Shown here one piece after another: positions 44,523-52,864 of a stretch of 64,000 bases of DNA. Positions within the stretch are counted from its first letter, which is position 1. Every line of letters starts with the position of its first letter. Under the pieces are notes generated by a model, which was given only the letters and a program-made list of their open reading frames with translations, was not told the DNA's origin and did no database searches. Where the stretch lies: positions 21,997 to 85,996 of the forward strand of contig CAYWRO010000007.1 of NCBI GenBank assembly GCA_964460345.1, written 5' to 3'. Origin of the DNA: CAYWRO01 sp964460345. Its GTDB lineage: Bacteria; Planctomycetota; Phycisphaerae; Phycisphaerales; UBA1924. The position numbers and the translations under genes were made by a program.

Positions 44523-45092
44523 TCAGACCTCCTCGACCTCCTTCGACTTCTTCGCGACCATTTCATCCACCTGCCCCTCGTACTTTTTCAGCAGTTCCTG
44601 GATCTCGTTGTGGATGGTCTTGATCTCGTCCTCACTGATGGCGATGCCCGGCTGGTTCTTCAGCCCGTCGGCGATCTTGTTGGCGTCGCGCCGCGCGTTG
44701 CGGAGCGCGATCTTGGCTTCCTCGCCGAGCTTCTTGCAGTGATTGACGAGTTGCTTGCGCCGCTCTCCGGAAAGGGCAGGAATGTTGAGCCGAACCTGCT
44801 TGCCGTCAACAACAGGGTTCAGCCCGAGGCCGGAGTTCTCAATTGCCTTCTTGATCTCCGGGATCGCTCCGGCGTCGAACGGCTTGATGAGCAGTTGAGA
44901 GGGCTCCGGGACGCTGACGGCCGCCAGTGCCTTCAGGTCAGTCGAGGCGCCGTAGTAGTCAACCTTGACGAACTCCACGAGCGACGGCGAGGCGCGACCC
45001 GTGCGTACGCCGCGGAGTTCCTTTGACAGATAGTCGACGCTCTTGCTCATCGACTCTTCAAGTTCAAGAAGAATGGTGTCCGGATCGTTCAT
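44523..45092 (-). CDS. frr: Ribosome recycling factor
   Basis: The 189-residue protein has the full RRF pattern: a central L-R-x-V-R-T-G-R-A block near residue 27, then V-x-V-D-Y-Y-G, I-K-P-F-D, L-N-I-P-x-L-[ST]-x-E-R-R, and a C-terminal helix rich in K-I and E-I. RRF with EF-G splits the post-termination ribosome. The ATG at 45092 has AGAGGG 8 bases upstream. It follows pyrH on the same strand, the widely conserved pyrH-frr order. Confidence 0.97.
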   Translation of the reverse strand: MNDPDTILLELEESMSKSVDYLSKELRGVRTGRASPSLVEFVKVDYYGASTDLKALAAVSVPEPSQLLIKPFDAGAIPEIKKAIENSGLGLNPVVDGKQVRLNIPALSGERRKQLVNHCKKLGEEAKIALRNARRDANKIADGLKNQPGIAISEDEIKTIHNEIQELLKKYEGQVDEMVAKKSKEVEEV

Positions 45093-45254
45093 CGTATTGC
45101 CCTCTGTTCTGCCGCCGGATTCGACTGCACAATGGCGTGAAGTCGCTTTGGTCGCTCGAAGCGAAGACACCGGCTCGTGGTGGTAGAAGTGTATGGTGAT
45201 TCGACTGGCTTCTGATCGGAGACGTGGAACACCGTCCGTTCTCCGCCTGGCTTC

Positions 45255-46004
45255 CTAGGTCGCACTGATCAGCGTTCCCAGCGGCTCGCCGGCCACGGCC
45301 CGCCGGATGTTCTCCTCCTGCTGGAAGTCAAAGACCAGCACAGGGATGCGGTTCTCCTGGCACATCGCCAGCGCCGTGAGATCCATGACCGCGAGGTTGC
45401 GGCTGAGCGCCTCAGAGAAGGTCAGCGCTTCGAAGCGCTGGGCATTCGGATCTTTCTTCGGATCCGCCGAATAGACGCCGTCGACCTTGGTCGCCTTCAG
45501 CAGCAGGTCGCACTCCAGCTCCGTCGCCCGCAGCGCTGCACAGGTATCAGTTGTGAAGAAGGGGTTGCCTGTTCCCGCGACAAGAATGATGACGCGTCCC
45601 TTTTCCATGTGCCGCAGGGCACGGCCCCGGATGAACGGCTCGGCAACCGCCCGGACGTCGATGGCGGTCATCACGCGGGAATCAATCCCCTCGTGCAGAA
45701 GCGCCTCCTTGAGGGCCAGCCCGTTCATCACCGTCGCCAGCATTCCCATGTAGTCCGCTGTCGCCTGGTGAATCCCGGCGTGGCGGGCCAGGGTCGCCCC
45801 ACGGATGAAGTTGCCGCCACCGACCACCACGGCCATCTGGGCGCCCACCTCTCGGCCGAGGCGCACCTCCCGGGCGATCCGGGACAGGTCCTCCGGGTTG
45901 ATCCCCGATCCGCCGGAGGCGCAAAACGCCTCACCGGAAAGCTTTAAGAGCACCCGGCAGTATCGCGGTTGCGGCTTCGTACCGTTATCCGAAGAGTCGG
46001 TCAT
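45255..46004 (-). CDS. pyrH: UMP kinase
   Basis: The 249-residue protein has L-K-L-S-G-E near residue 20, V-V-V-G-G-G-N-[FIW], A-D-x-M-G-M-L-A-T, and the late G-T-G-N-P-F-F-T-T-D loop, all diagnostic of bacterial UMP kinase. It phosphorylates UMP to UDP in pyrimidine synthesis. The start at 46004 is set by the domain boundary and GGAG 7 bases upstream; the frame remains open further but is Pro/Arg-rich and non-conserved. The usual upstream rpsB-tsf genes are absent and a divergent VWA/ExbBD operon lies there instead. Confidence 0.97.
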   Translation of the reverse strand: MTDSSDNGTKPQPRYCRVLLKLSGEAFCASGGSGINPEDLSRIAREVRLGREVGAQMAVVVGGGNFIRGATLARHAGIHQATADYMGMLATVMNGLALKEALLHEGIDSRVMTAIDVRAVAEPFIRGRALRHMEKGRVIILVAGTGNPFFTTDTCAALRATELECDLLLKATKVDGVYSADPKKDPNAQRFEALTFSEALSRNLAVMDLTALAMCQENRIPVLVFDFQQEENIRRAVAGEPLGTLISAT

Positions 46005-46339
46005 ACTGGCTCCGAAGACCCCCTTCGCCTCCTGCTGCTCCTTCCCGACTGGCTGCGGGGCGGGCCACCGCCGGACCCCACCGGCGGCCTCCTCCGCCGG
46101 CCGCGGCCGGGCAGGCGCGAAACCATACGCCCCTGAAGCGGTTGGAGAAGGAAGCGACGGACCCAAGTCCGCGGAGCGCATCCTCCTCCGGACCCTTTCT
46201 CGCGGCGAACCGCCCGCCGGCCGCCTGCGAACAGCCCCCGGACTTCGGCACGGGCCGGAGCGGGGCAGGGGGAGGCTGGGAGGCGGTAGACTTTCGCTGG
46301 CGCCCGGGTGGCATGCCAGCCAGACCGGGGGGATCAAGG
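46005..46339. other. 335-bp divergent upstream region of pyrH and the VWA/ExbBD operon
   Basis: It is very GC-rich, with several CCGGCGG/CCGCCGG short palindromes around 46080-46110. No coding frame is convincing and no clear promoter hexamers are visible. It presumably contains both promoters. Confidence 0.4.
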
Positions 46340-47305
46340 ATGATGACGCAAAGCCCGCTCCCGCCTGCTGACCCCGTGAACGCCGCCCTCCAGGAGGGCC
46401 AGGGTGATCGGTTCGCCCGCTGGCTCCTCCGCGGCAGCACCATCGGCCTTGTAATCTCGCTGCTCGTCCACGTTGTGGTCCTCACGATCGCAGCGCTGGT
46501 TCACCTCGCCGGTCCGCCCGGCCGCGGCCTTGACCGCGGGGACGGCGAGTTCCAGATGGCCGTCATGACGGACGCCGAACTGGCCGAGTTGATGGCGGAG
46601 GAGGTCAGTGCCGAGAGCCCGCCGCTCAACCAAGCCGAACTGCCGGAGCCGGTGATTGACCCCACGTTGGATGGGGCCGCAGCGGAGCTGCCGGGCGTGA
46701 CGGAGGACCTGTCGCTGGCTGCGGAAACGCTCGGCGGCGCTGGGGGTGAGATTGCTACGGACGGGTCCGGCCTCGGCGGCGCCGGGGGCGGTGGCGCCTC
46801 CTTCTTCGGGGTCGAGGCGACCGGGTCTCGCATCGTGTACATTGTCGACATCTCTGGCTCCATGCTCGGCGAGAAGCTCACGGCGACCAAGATCGAACTC
46901 ATCGAGTCCATCAGCGGTCTGCTGGAACACATGTCGTTCCATGTGATCTTCTATTCCTCCGATGCTTATCCGATCGGCGGCCGTCGCAAGTGGCTTGACG
47001 CCCGCGACTCCGGCAAGAGCTGGGCTGTGCGGCAGATCGAGGATGTCAGCGCTCAGGGGGGCACCGTCCCCTGGCCCGCCTTTGCAGCCGCCTTCGCGAT
47101 GCGGCCGCGGCCCGATGCGATCTATTTCATGACCGACGGGCAGTTCGATCCCAACATCCGGGATCAGATTGCCTATGCGAACCGCGGCGAAACGAGCATC
47201 CCGATTCACTGCATCACCTTTGTTGATCCTTCCGCGGCCCAACTGATGCGCAGCATCGCGGACGACTCCGGAGGCACCTACTCGCACGTGGACGGACCGC
47301 GATGA
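46340..47305 (+). CDS. TonB/TolA-topology membrane protein with C-terminal VWA domain
   Basis: The protein has 321 residues. A cytoplasmic N-terminus of about 33 residues is followed by a single membrane helix (about 34-57) that contains S40-x3-H44, the helix motif shared by TonB and TolA. An Ala/Glu/Pro and Gly-rich linker (about 58-153) leads to a VWA domain with MIDAS D170-x-S172-x-S174-M and a later M-T-D-G loop. It heads an eight-gene operon that contains ExbB and two ExbD proteins. The helix motif suggests it is the energised partner of that channel (inference). The start may be 46340 or 46343. Confidence 0.85.
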   Translation: MMTQSPLPPADPVNAALQEGQGDRFARWLLRGSTIGLVISLLVHVVVLTIAALVHLAGPPGRGLDRGDGEFQMAVMTDAELAELMAEEVSAESPPLNQAELPEPVIDPTLDGAAAELPGVTEDLSLAAETLGGAGGEIATDGSGLGGAGGGGASFFGVEATGSRIVYIVDISGSMLGEKLTATKIELIESISGLLEHMSFHVIFYSSDAYPIGGRRKWLDARDSGKSWAVRQIEDVSAQGGTVPWPAFAAAFAMRPRPDAIYFMTDGQFDPNIRDQIAYANRGETSIPIHCITFVDPSAAQLMRSIADDSGGTYSHVDGPR

Positions 47306-48513
47306 AACGATCGATGTCTGCGACCGCTGCATTTCTGTTGGGCTGCTCAATCCTGCAGGCACAGATCGAACTCCGTCTGGATGAACCGCTTCCCCCCGGT
47401 GACGTCGTCGCGATCGATGAGCAGGGCGTTACCGTCCGAGCAGAGTCAGCACAGACCGTAATCTCCTGGGACCGCGTCCGGCGCGTTTCAGGCGACCACG
47501 CGGCGGAGGCGGCAAACTACGCCGACGTGGCGGATCGCCTTTGGCGTGCCCGCTCGCGCATTGAGCGGGGCGACTGGCGACTCGGCGAACCGCTTTTCGA
47601 GCGACTCTTCGCTACGTACGGCACCTTGACCGGACCCGCCAGTGCCGTTACCGCCGAAGGACTGCTGCGCTGCCGGCTGCGACGCGGGGCCCAGGCCGGA
47701 GCCGTCGAACCGTGGCTGGCGCTGGTTCGGATTCGTCGCATGCAGGTGCACGCAGTGGCGGGCGAGTCCGGCGAGACCGCCACCGCCGTGTCCGCCATCG
47801 TGAACCGTTGGAGTGGAGGGCACATCGACCTTCCTCCGATCCTGGATGCGCAGAGCTCCCTTGCTCCGGCCCTCCCGCCGATCTGGCTCTCCGGCCCGGC
47901 TGTAGAGGCTCTGGCAAACTCTCCGGCGATTGCCATTACCGGGGTCGGCGAACCTGTCGCTGAGCAACTGGCGGACCTGTACCACGCCGCGGCGGCCTTT
48001 GAGAGCGGCCAAGAGGTGCTCTTGCCGGAGGCTGGTTCGAACCACTCTGGCGTCGCGCTGGTGCGTGATGTCGTGGCAGCGCGAGTTGGCGATAACGAGG
48101 AGCGCCAGGCGGCGCGTGACGCCTTGCAGTCAAGGCTGGCGGCAGACCCGGCCCCATGGATCCAGGTCTGGTGCCACGCGGCGATTGGGCGATCGCTCAT
48201 TCGTGAGGACGACCAATCACTCCGTCGCAAGGGGGTGCTTCATCTTCTGCGGATTCCGGCCGGATACGGGGCCGAGCACCCGTATCTGGCGGGTGTGGCG
48301 CTGGCTGAATCGGCCGTGGTGTTGGCAAACTCCGGGGAGCTTGACTCGGCGGCCGCGCTGCGGGCGGAGCTTGAACGAAGCTTTCCGGATCACCCGGCTC
48401 TGACCTGGCCGCCGCTTCGCAACGTTGTCCCGACCGGACCGCCGCCGGCCGACGGCGCCCGCGACGATGCCACGACCTTATCTTCCCCAACCGACTCGAA
48501 AGGAGCGGCATGA
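47302..48513 (+). CDS. Exported protein of unknown function in the VWA/ExbBD operon
   Basis: The 403-residue protein starts at ATG 47302 and overlaps the VWA gene by four bases. It has a signal peptide (hydrophobic run about residues 7-20 ending in L-Q-A-Q). A short beta section resembling an SH3-like domain (P-x-D-V-V-A-I-D-E-Q-G-V-T-V, then W-D-R-V-R) follows, and then alpha-helical repeat-like sequence to the end. No known family was recognised. It overlaps exbB by four bases. Confidence 0.7.
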   Translation: MKRSMSATAAFLLGCSILQAQIELRLDEPLPPGDVVAIDEQGVTVRAESAQTVISWDRVRRVSGDHAAEAANYADVADRLWRARSRIERGDWRLGEPLFERLFATYGTLTGPASAVTAEGLLRCRLRRGAQAGAVEPWLALVRIRRMQVHAVAGESGETATAVSAIVNRWSGGHIDLPPILDAQSSLAPALPPIWLSGPAVEALANSPAIAITGVGEPVAEQLADLYHAAAAFESGQEVLLPEAGSNHSGVALVRDVVAARVGDNEERQAARDALQSRLAADPAPWIQVWCHAAIGRSLIREDDQSLRRKGVLHLLRIPAGYGAEHPYLAGVALAESAVVLANSGELDSAAALRAELERSFPDHPALTWPPLRNVVPTGPPPADGARDDATTLSSPTDSKGAA

Positions 48514-49313
48514 CCTGGCTTGTCTCACTTGACCTTTCCCTCCTGCTCGCTCAGGAAGACGCTGTTGAGTCCGGCAAGACCCTGCTGGATCACGTTGTCT
48601 CCGGCGGCATCATCGGCGGCGTCATCATTCTGCTCTCCTTCATCGCGCTCCTGCTGGTCATCGCGGACCTCGTCCAGATTCGCGAGTCGCGGCTGGCGCC
48701 GGAAGATATCGTGCAGCGCCTCAACGAGTACTTCCGGACCAGCGACGTGAAGGGCGCCATTCAGTTCTGTCAGGCCCCGGACAATGACTGTTTCTTCACC
48801 CGGGTCGTCGGGGCCGGTTTGGTCCGTTGTGCCCGATCGCCCTTCGGGTTTCTGGAGCTGAAATCGGCGCTGGAGGAGTCAGGGCGTGAGCAGGTGGAGC
48901 GACTGTACCGAAAGACGGACGCGCTGGGCCTGATCAGCGACATCGCTCCGATGCTCGGACTGCTGGGGACGGTTGTCGGCATGGTCGGCGCCTTCGACGT
49001 AATCAGCCAGACGGAAGGCTTTGCGCGTCCCGACCAGTTGGCCGGCAACATCTCCGTCGCGCTGATCACGACTGTCCTTGGACTGATCGTCGCGATTCCG
49101 GCCAAGGCCGCCTACACCTGGTTGAGGAACCGGATCGACGCCACCGTCTCCAACGTCGGCGAGTTGATCGAGGACCTTGCCTGGAGGCTCGAATCAGGTG
49201 GGGACCGCCAGGTGGCTCGTCCTGCCGCGGGCGCAGCAATGGCACGACCCGCAGCTCCCGTCGGGCGAGCGGCCGGTCCCGGAGCACCGGTTCCAGGCGC
49301 GCCACGCCCATGA
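48510..49313 (+). CDS. ExbB/TolQ/MotA-family proton channel protein
   Basis: The 267-residue protein has three hydrophobic helices (about 31-53, 141-166, 183-206). The conserved A-P-M-L-G-L-L-G-T-V-x-G-M core of the second helix and the L-I-T-T-x-L-G-L-I-V-A-I-P-A motif of the third are both intact. This is the proton-conducting stator subunit type. A Pro/Ala/Gly-rich tail of about 35 residues follows. It lies between the exported protein and exbD genes with ATGA overlaps at both ends. Confidence 0.95.
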   Translation: MTWLVSLDLSLLLAQEDAVESGKTLLDHVVSGGIIGGVIILLSFIALLLVIADLVQIRESRLAPEDIVQRLNEYFRTSDVKGAIQFCQAPDNDCFFTRVVGAGLVRCARSPFGFLELKSALEESGREQVERLYRKTDALGLISDIAPMLGLLGTVVGMVGAFDVISQTEGFARPDQLAGNISVALITTVLGLIVAIPAKAAYTWLRNRIDATVSNVGELIEDLAWRLESGGDRQVARPAAGAAMARPAAPVGRAAGPGAPVPGAPRP

Positions 49314-49762
49314 AGCTGACTACCCGTCAACGCCCGCGCACCCTCGAGTTCGAGCTGACGCCGATGATCGACGTCGTGCTGCAGCTCATCATTTTCTTCA
49401 TGGTGACGGCGCAGGTCTCCCGTCTGGCGCGCTCCGAGGTCAGTCTGCCCGAGGAACCCGGCCGAACGGAGCGCACGCAACAGGACGATGTCTTCATCGT
49501 GGATGTCACCGCGGATGGACTGATGATCGCAGAGAGCCGGGTCATCACGCACGACCGCTTCCTCGCGATGGTGCGTGCGGAGATTGAGCGTGTTGACGGT
49601 GATCCGACGGCCGTCCGCCTCCTTATCCGCGCGGATCGCCACGCACCGACCCGAGTGGTTAACGAGATTGCTCGCAGCCTGGCTGACATGGGTGTGCGTG
49701 GCTGGCGGATCGGCACGACGGCGCCAGCAGGCTCATCGAACGGCAGCGGGGGGGGTAACTGA
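49310..49762 (+). CDS. ExbD/TolR-family protein, first copy
   Basis: The 150-residue protein has a short basic N-terminus, then L-T-P-M-I-D-V-V-L-Q-L-[IL]-I-F-F with the essential membrane Asp21, then a periplasmic alpha/beta domain with the R-A-D-R-x-x-x-x-x-x-V segment. A Gly/Ser-rich C-terminal tail follows. It overlaps exbB by four bases and the second exbD by one (TGATG). Confidence 0.95.
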   Translation: MKLTTRQRPRTLEFELTPMIDVVLQLIIFFMVTAQVSRLARSEVSLPEEPGRTERTQQDDVFIVDVTADGLMIAESRVITHDRFLAMVRAEIERVDGDPTAVRLLIRADRHAPTRVVNEIARSLADMGVRGWRIGTTAPAGSSNGSGGGN

Positions 49763-50172
49763 TGCGGATCCAGCGTCGCAATCCCCCGATGAGGAGGCTG
49801 ACTCACCTGACCAGCCTCATTGACGTGGTGTTCCTCCTGCTGATCTACTTCATGGTCACATCCAACCTCACCCGGCCGGAGGCGGACCTGCCATCGGCCC
49901 TGAAGAGTGATCGCCAGGGAGGCGCTGCGGCCGATCTGACGCGTCAGATCATCTGGGTGGAGCGGGGCGCCGATGGCCGCGTTGCGTACAGGCTTGGGGC
50001 GCGCCTGCTGTTCGATAAGGCCTCGCTTACCGCTGTGCTGCGTGAACTGCCACGTGAGGCGGGTGTGTTCGTACGCGGTCGCCCGGATGTGCCCTGGGAA
50101 GCCGTCGCCGGCGCCCTGCAGGCCTGCGAAGATGCCCGCTTTGAGAAGGTCACGTATGTTCCGGCGGAGTAG
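49762..50172 (+). CDS. ExbD/TolR-family protein, second copy
   Basis: The 136-residue protein has T-S-L-I-D-V-V-F-L-L-L-I-Y-F, with the membrane Asp21 again intact. The periplasmic domain is more divergent than that of the first copy (V-F-V-R-G-R-P-D-V near residue 100). With Asp present in both copies, either could take part in proton conduction, so the stator may contain a heteromeric ExbD pair. Confidence 0.93.
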   Translation: MRIQRRNPPMRRLTHLTSLIDVVFLLLIYFMVTSNLTRPEADLPSALKSDRQGGAAADLTRQIIWVERGADGRVAYRLGARLLFDKASLTAVLRELPREAGVFVRGRPDVPWEAVAGALQACEDARFEKVTYVPAE

Positions 50173-52864
50173 GTCATCTCGGCTCCTGCAGATCCTCTGG
50201 ATTGCATCCATCGCGCTCGTTGCGCCGAACGTCGCTGCGCGGGCCCAGGTTGAAGAGGTTCCGGAGGATCCGCACGCCGCGCTCGAGAACTACCTCCTGC
50301 GGCTCGACTTAAAGGACCTTCTCGCCGAACATCTCCACGCCCGCCTCAACGAGGTTGACCGGCGTGAGCGGGTCGAGATCGCCGAGCGGCTGGCCGATCT
50401 GTACGTCGCGCTGCTGCGGGAAACCGCGGATCACGGCCGCCGTGCACACTGGGAACGGCAAGCACGCGACCTCCTTGCCCGCGTTCCGGAGGCCGACTCG
50501 ACGGAACTGCGCCTCGACCTGCTCCGCGCTGCCTACTCCCAGGCGGAGGAGGCCGCCGAGCGCTGGCGGCTTCGCCTGGCCAATGAGCAGGAGAAGGGGG
50601 AAACTCTTGCCGCGGTGCGAACGCTTCAGCCACAGTTCGATGAACTGGCCAGTCGCATTCACCAGCGTGTGGAGTCGCTCGAGAGAGAGGAGGAGCGCGG
50701 CAGCGACTCTGAAGAACTGATTGCCGAACTGGGCGAGGCGCGACGACTGCGGTCCCTCGCCTTCTATTACGCCGGATGGTGTGACTACTACATCGCCTTT
50801 TTGGCGGATGCGGACCGGCCTGCCGTCGAGGCGATGAAGCACTTCGGCTGGCTGCTCAACTCCCGCGGCGGTACCCCAGCCTCCCTTGATCGTCTCCCCG
50901 ATGCCCTGCTGCGATATGAACACGTCGCGCGAGCGGCGATCGGATGCGCGCTGTCGCTCTCCCAACGCAACAACGACGCCGAGGCCCTGGCCTGGCTTGA
51001 TCAGGTGGAGAAGGCCGACGATCTCCCGCCCGCTGTCGCCGACAACCTGCTGGCATGGCGAATCATGATCCTGGCGCGTGCCCGCCGGTGGGCCGACCTG
51101 GAGCGAACGGTTCGAATCGCCCGCAACTCCGACCGCTTCGGCGGCGGTCCTGACGTCCAGCCGCTGGACGTGACCGTCGCACGCCTCCTGGTGGTCGCGT
51201 CTCTCGAGGCTGACAGGCGGCTGGCGCCGGACCTGATCGAACGCATCGCCGCGGCGGGCATGGCAGACCTGGTGGCCCACGGGCAGATCGCGCACATTCT
51301 CGATCTGGCGAATCGGTACGGCACCGCGTCCCTTGGGCAGGAAGGGTTCATCGTGAACTACGTGCGGGGGTTGCGCGATTACGAACTCGCCCGGGCGGCC
51401 CAACGGGAGGCTGGCGAAAACGCGGAGGAGCCCACGGGAGACCGCGAGATCGCAAGCAAGTATCGCGCTGCGGCACAGATTCTTGAGGGCACGCTTGTTC
51501 AGGAAGACGCAGACTCTTTCCCCCGTGAACAGGCTCAGGCAGCGCTGCTGATCGGCTATGCTCGCTTCTTCGTCGGGGAGTTCATCATCGCGGCCGAATG
51601 GTTCGACCGGGGGCACCGGGAGGCGGCCAGTGCTCAACAGGCCGAAGAGGCGCTCTGGCTGGCGGTCATCGCGTTTGACCGCGCGGTGGACGATGGGGCG
51701 GACGCGATGCGCGCCCGCCGCGACCAGGCTGCAGCCCTCTATCTGCAGACGTATCCGACCTCCGAGCGGGCGGCCCGCCTCCTGCTTCGAGACGCAACTG
51801 CCGACCTTGTCGACATCGAGAAGGCGACCGAAATCCTCCTTTCCGTGCCCCGCGGCTCAAATGTCTATGAGGCCGCCAGACGGCAGGCCGCTCGCCTGCT
51901 GTACAACATCTTCCGCCGTTCGCGCGGAGCATCGCGTGAGTTCGCCGCCCTTCGCTTCGCCGAGGTCGCCGAAGAAGTCGTGGCGACGGATCGGCGAACC
52001 GCCACGGCGGGCACAGACCAGAACGCAAGCGACGCCGCCGCGCGGGTCGTGATTCTCTGCCGCCAGTTGCTCGATGCGCTGCTGAGCGTGACAACTCCTG
52101 ACGCGGATCGCGCTGAACGTGTGCTCAATGCCCTGGAGCACGTGCGGGTCTACCAGAACATCGATCTGGCGAAGCACGAACCCGAGTTGCTGTATCGTCG
52201 CATCCAGATCGCCATCGCCCGCGACCGTGATGACGAGGCCAATGCGCACATTCAGCGTCTGCGCGCCTTGCCGGACGGCCGTGTCTATGCGGATGCCGCC
52301 GACATCCTGCTGTACCGCCGCGCACTGGAGCGCTGGAAGCGTGCAAGCGAACCAGCGGTTCAGATCGCTGCTGCTGCGGAGTTGGTTGGACACGGCATGC
52401 GCATCCTCGAACGGACAGGCAGCGACCCCGCATCTCTGGATGACGGCGTAACACTCGGCATTCATCTCAACGTAGCACAGGCCGCAACGCAGATCGCCGA
52501 TGCACAAGAAGATTCTGAGAGCCGCCAACTCGCCATCCGGCTGGACGAGGCGGTGCTTGCTGCTCATCCTTTCAGCGAAGATTCGCTCAGACGGCTCGCT
52601 GGGAACGCCGAGGCGGTCGGTGACGGCGAGCGAGCGCTGGAGTGCTGGCGATCCATCCTCGCGGCGCTGCACCCGGGCTCAGACGCCTGGTTTGAAGCGC
52701 GCTACGAGTCCCTGCGCCTCCTGGCAGCGATTGACCCGAAGCGAGCAACAGAGGCACTCGCCCAGCACCTCGTCCTATACCCGGAATATGGCCCGTCGCC
52801 CTGGGGCGATCGAATCAAGGCGCTTGAGCGGAGTATTCCTTCCGCGGTGGAGGGGGCGCGATGA
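50156..52864 (+). CDS. Large exported helical-repeat protein (902 aa)
   Basis: The ATG at 50156 lies inside the end of exbD2 (17-bp overlap). The first roughly 30 residues form a signal peptide (R-R-S-R-S-S-R, then a hydrophobic core ending in A-R-A-Q). The rest is alpha-helical with scattered TPR-like units (A-A-E-W-F-D-R-G, A-L-E-C-W-R-S-I-L). It has no catalytic motif and no recognised family. Given its place after exbD, it may be the periplasmic scaffold or substrate of the machine. Confidence 0.75.
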   Translation: MFRRSRSSRLLQILWIASIALVAPNVAARAQVEEVPEDPHAALENYLLRLDLKDLLAEHLHARLNEVDRRERVEIAERLADLYVALLRETADHGRRAHWERQARDLLARVPEADSTELRLDLLRAAYSQAEEAAERWRLRLANEQEKGETLAAVRTLQPQFDELASRIHQRVESLEREEERGSDSEELIAELGEARRLRSLAFYYAGWCDYYIAFLADADRPAVEAMKHFGWLLNSRGGTPASLDRLPDALLRYEHVARAAIGCALSLSQRNNDAEALAWLDQVEKADDLPPAVADNLLAWRIMILARARRWADLERTVRIARNSDRFGGGPDVQPLDVTVARLLVVASLEADRRLAPDLIERIAAAGMADLVAHGQIAHILDLANRYGTASLGQEGFIVNYVRGLRDYELARAAQREAGENAEEPTGDREIASKYRAAAQILEGTLVQEDADSFPREQAQAALLIGYARFFVGEFIIAAEWFDRGHREAASAQQAEEALWLAVIAFDRAVDDGADAMRARRDQAAALYLQTYPTSERAARLLLRDATADLVDIEKATEILLSVPRGSNVYEAARRQAARLLYNIFRRSRGASREFAALRFAEVAEEVVATDRRTATAGTDQNASDAAARVVILCRQLLDALLSVTTPDADRAERVLNALEHVRVYQNIDLAKHEPELLYRRIQIAIARDRDDEANAHIQRLRALPDGRVYADAADILLYRRALERWKRASEPAVQIAAAAELVGHGMRILERTGSDPASLDDGVTLGIHLNVAQAATQIADAQEDSESRQLAIRLDEAVLAAHPFSEDSLRRLAGNAEAVGDGERALECWRSILAALHPGSDAWFEARYESLRLLAAIDPKRATEALAQHLVLYPEYGPSPWGDRIKALERSIPSAVEGAR

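Noticed and set aside
46005..46337. N-terminal extension of UMP kinase by 111 residues
   Set aside because: It is Pro/Arg/Gly-rich and unlike any UMP kinase N-terminus. The ATG at 46004 has a ribosome-binding site and gives the normal length.
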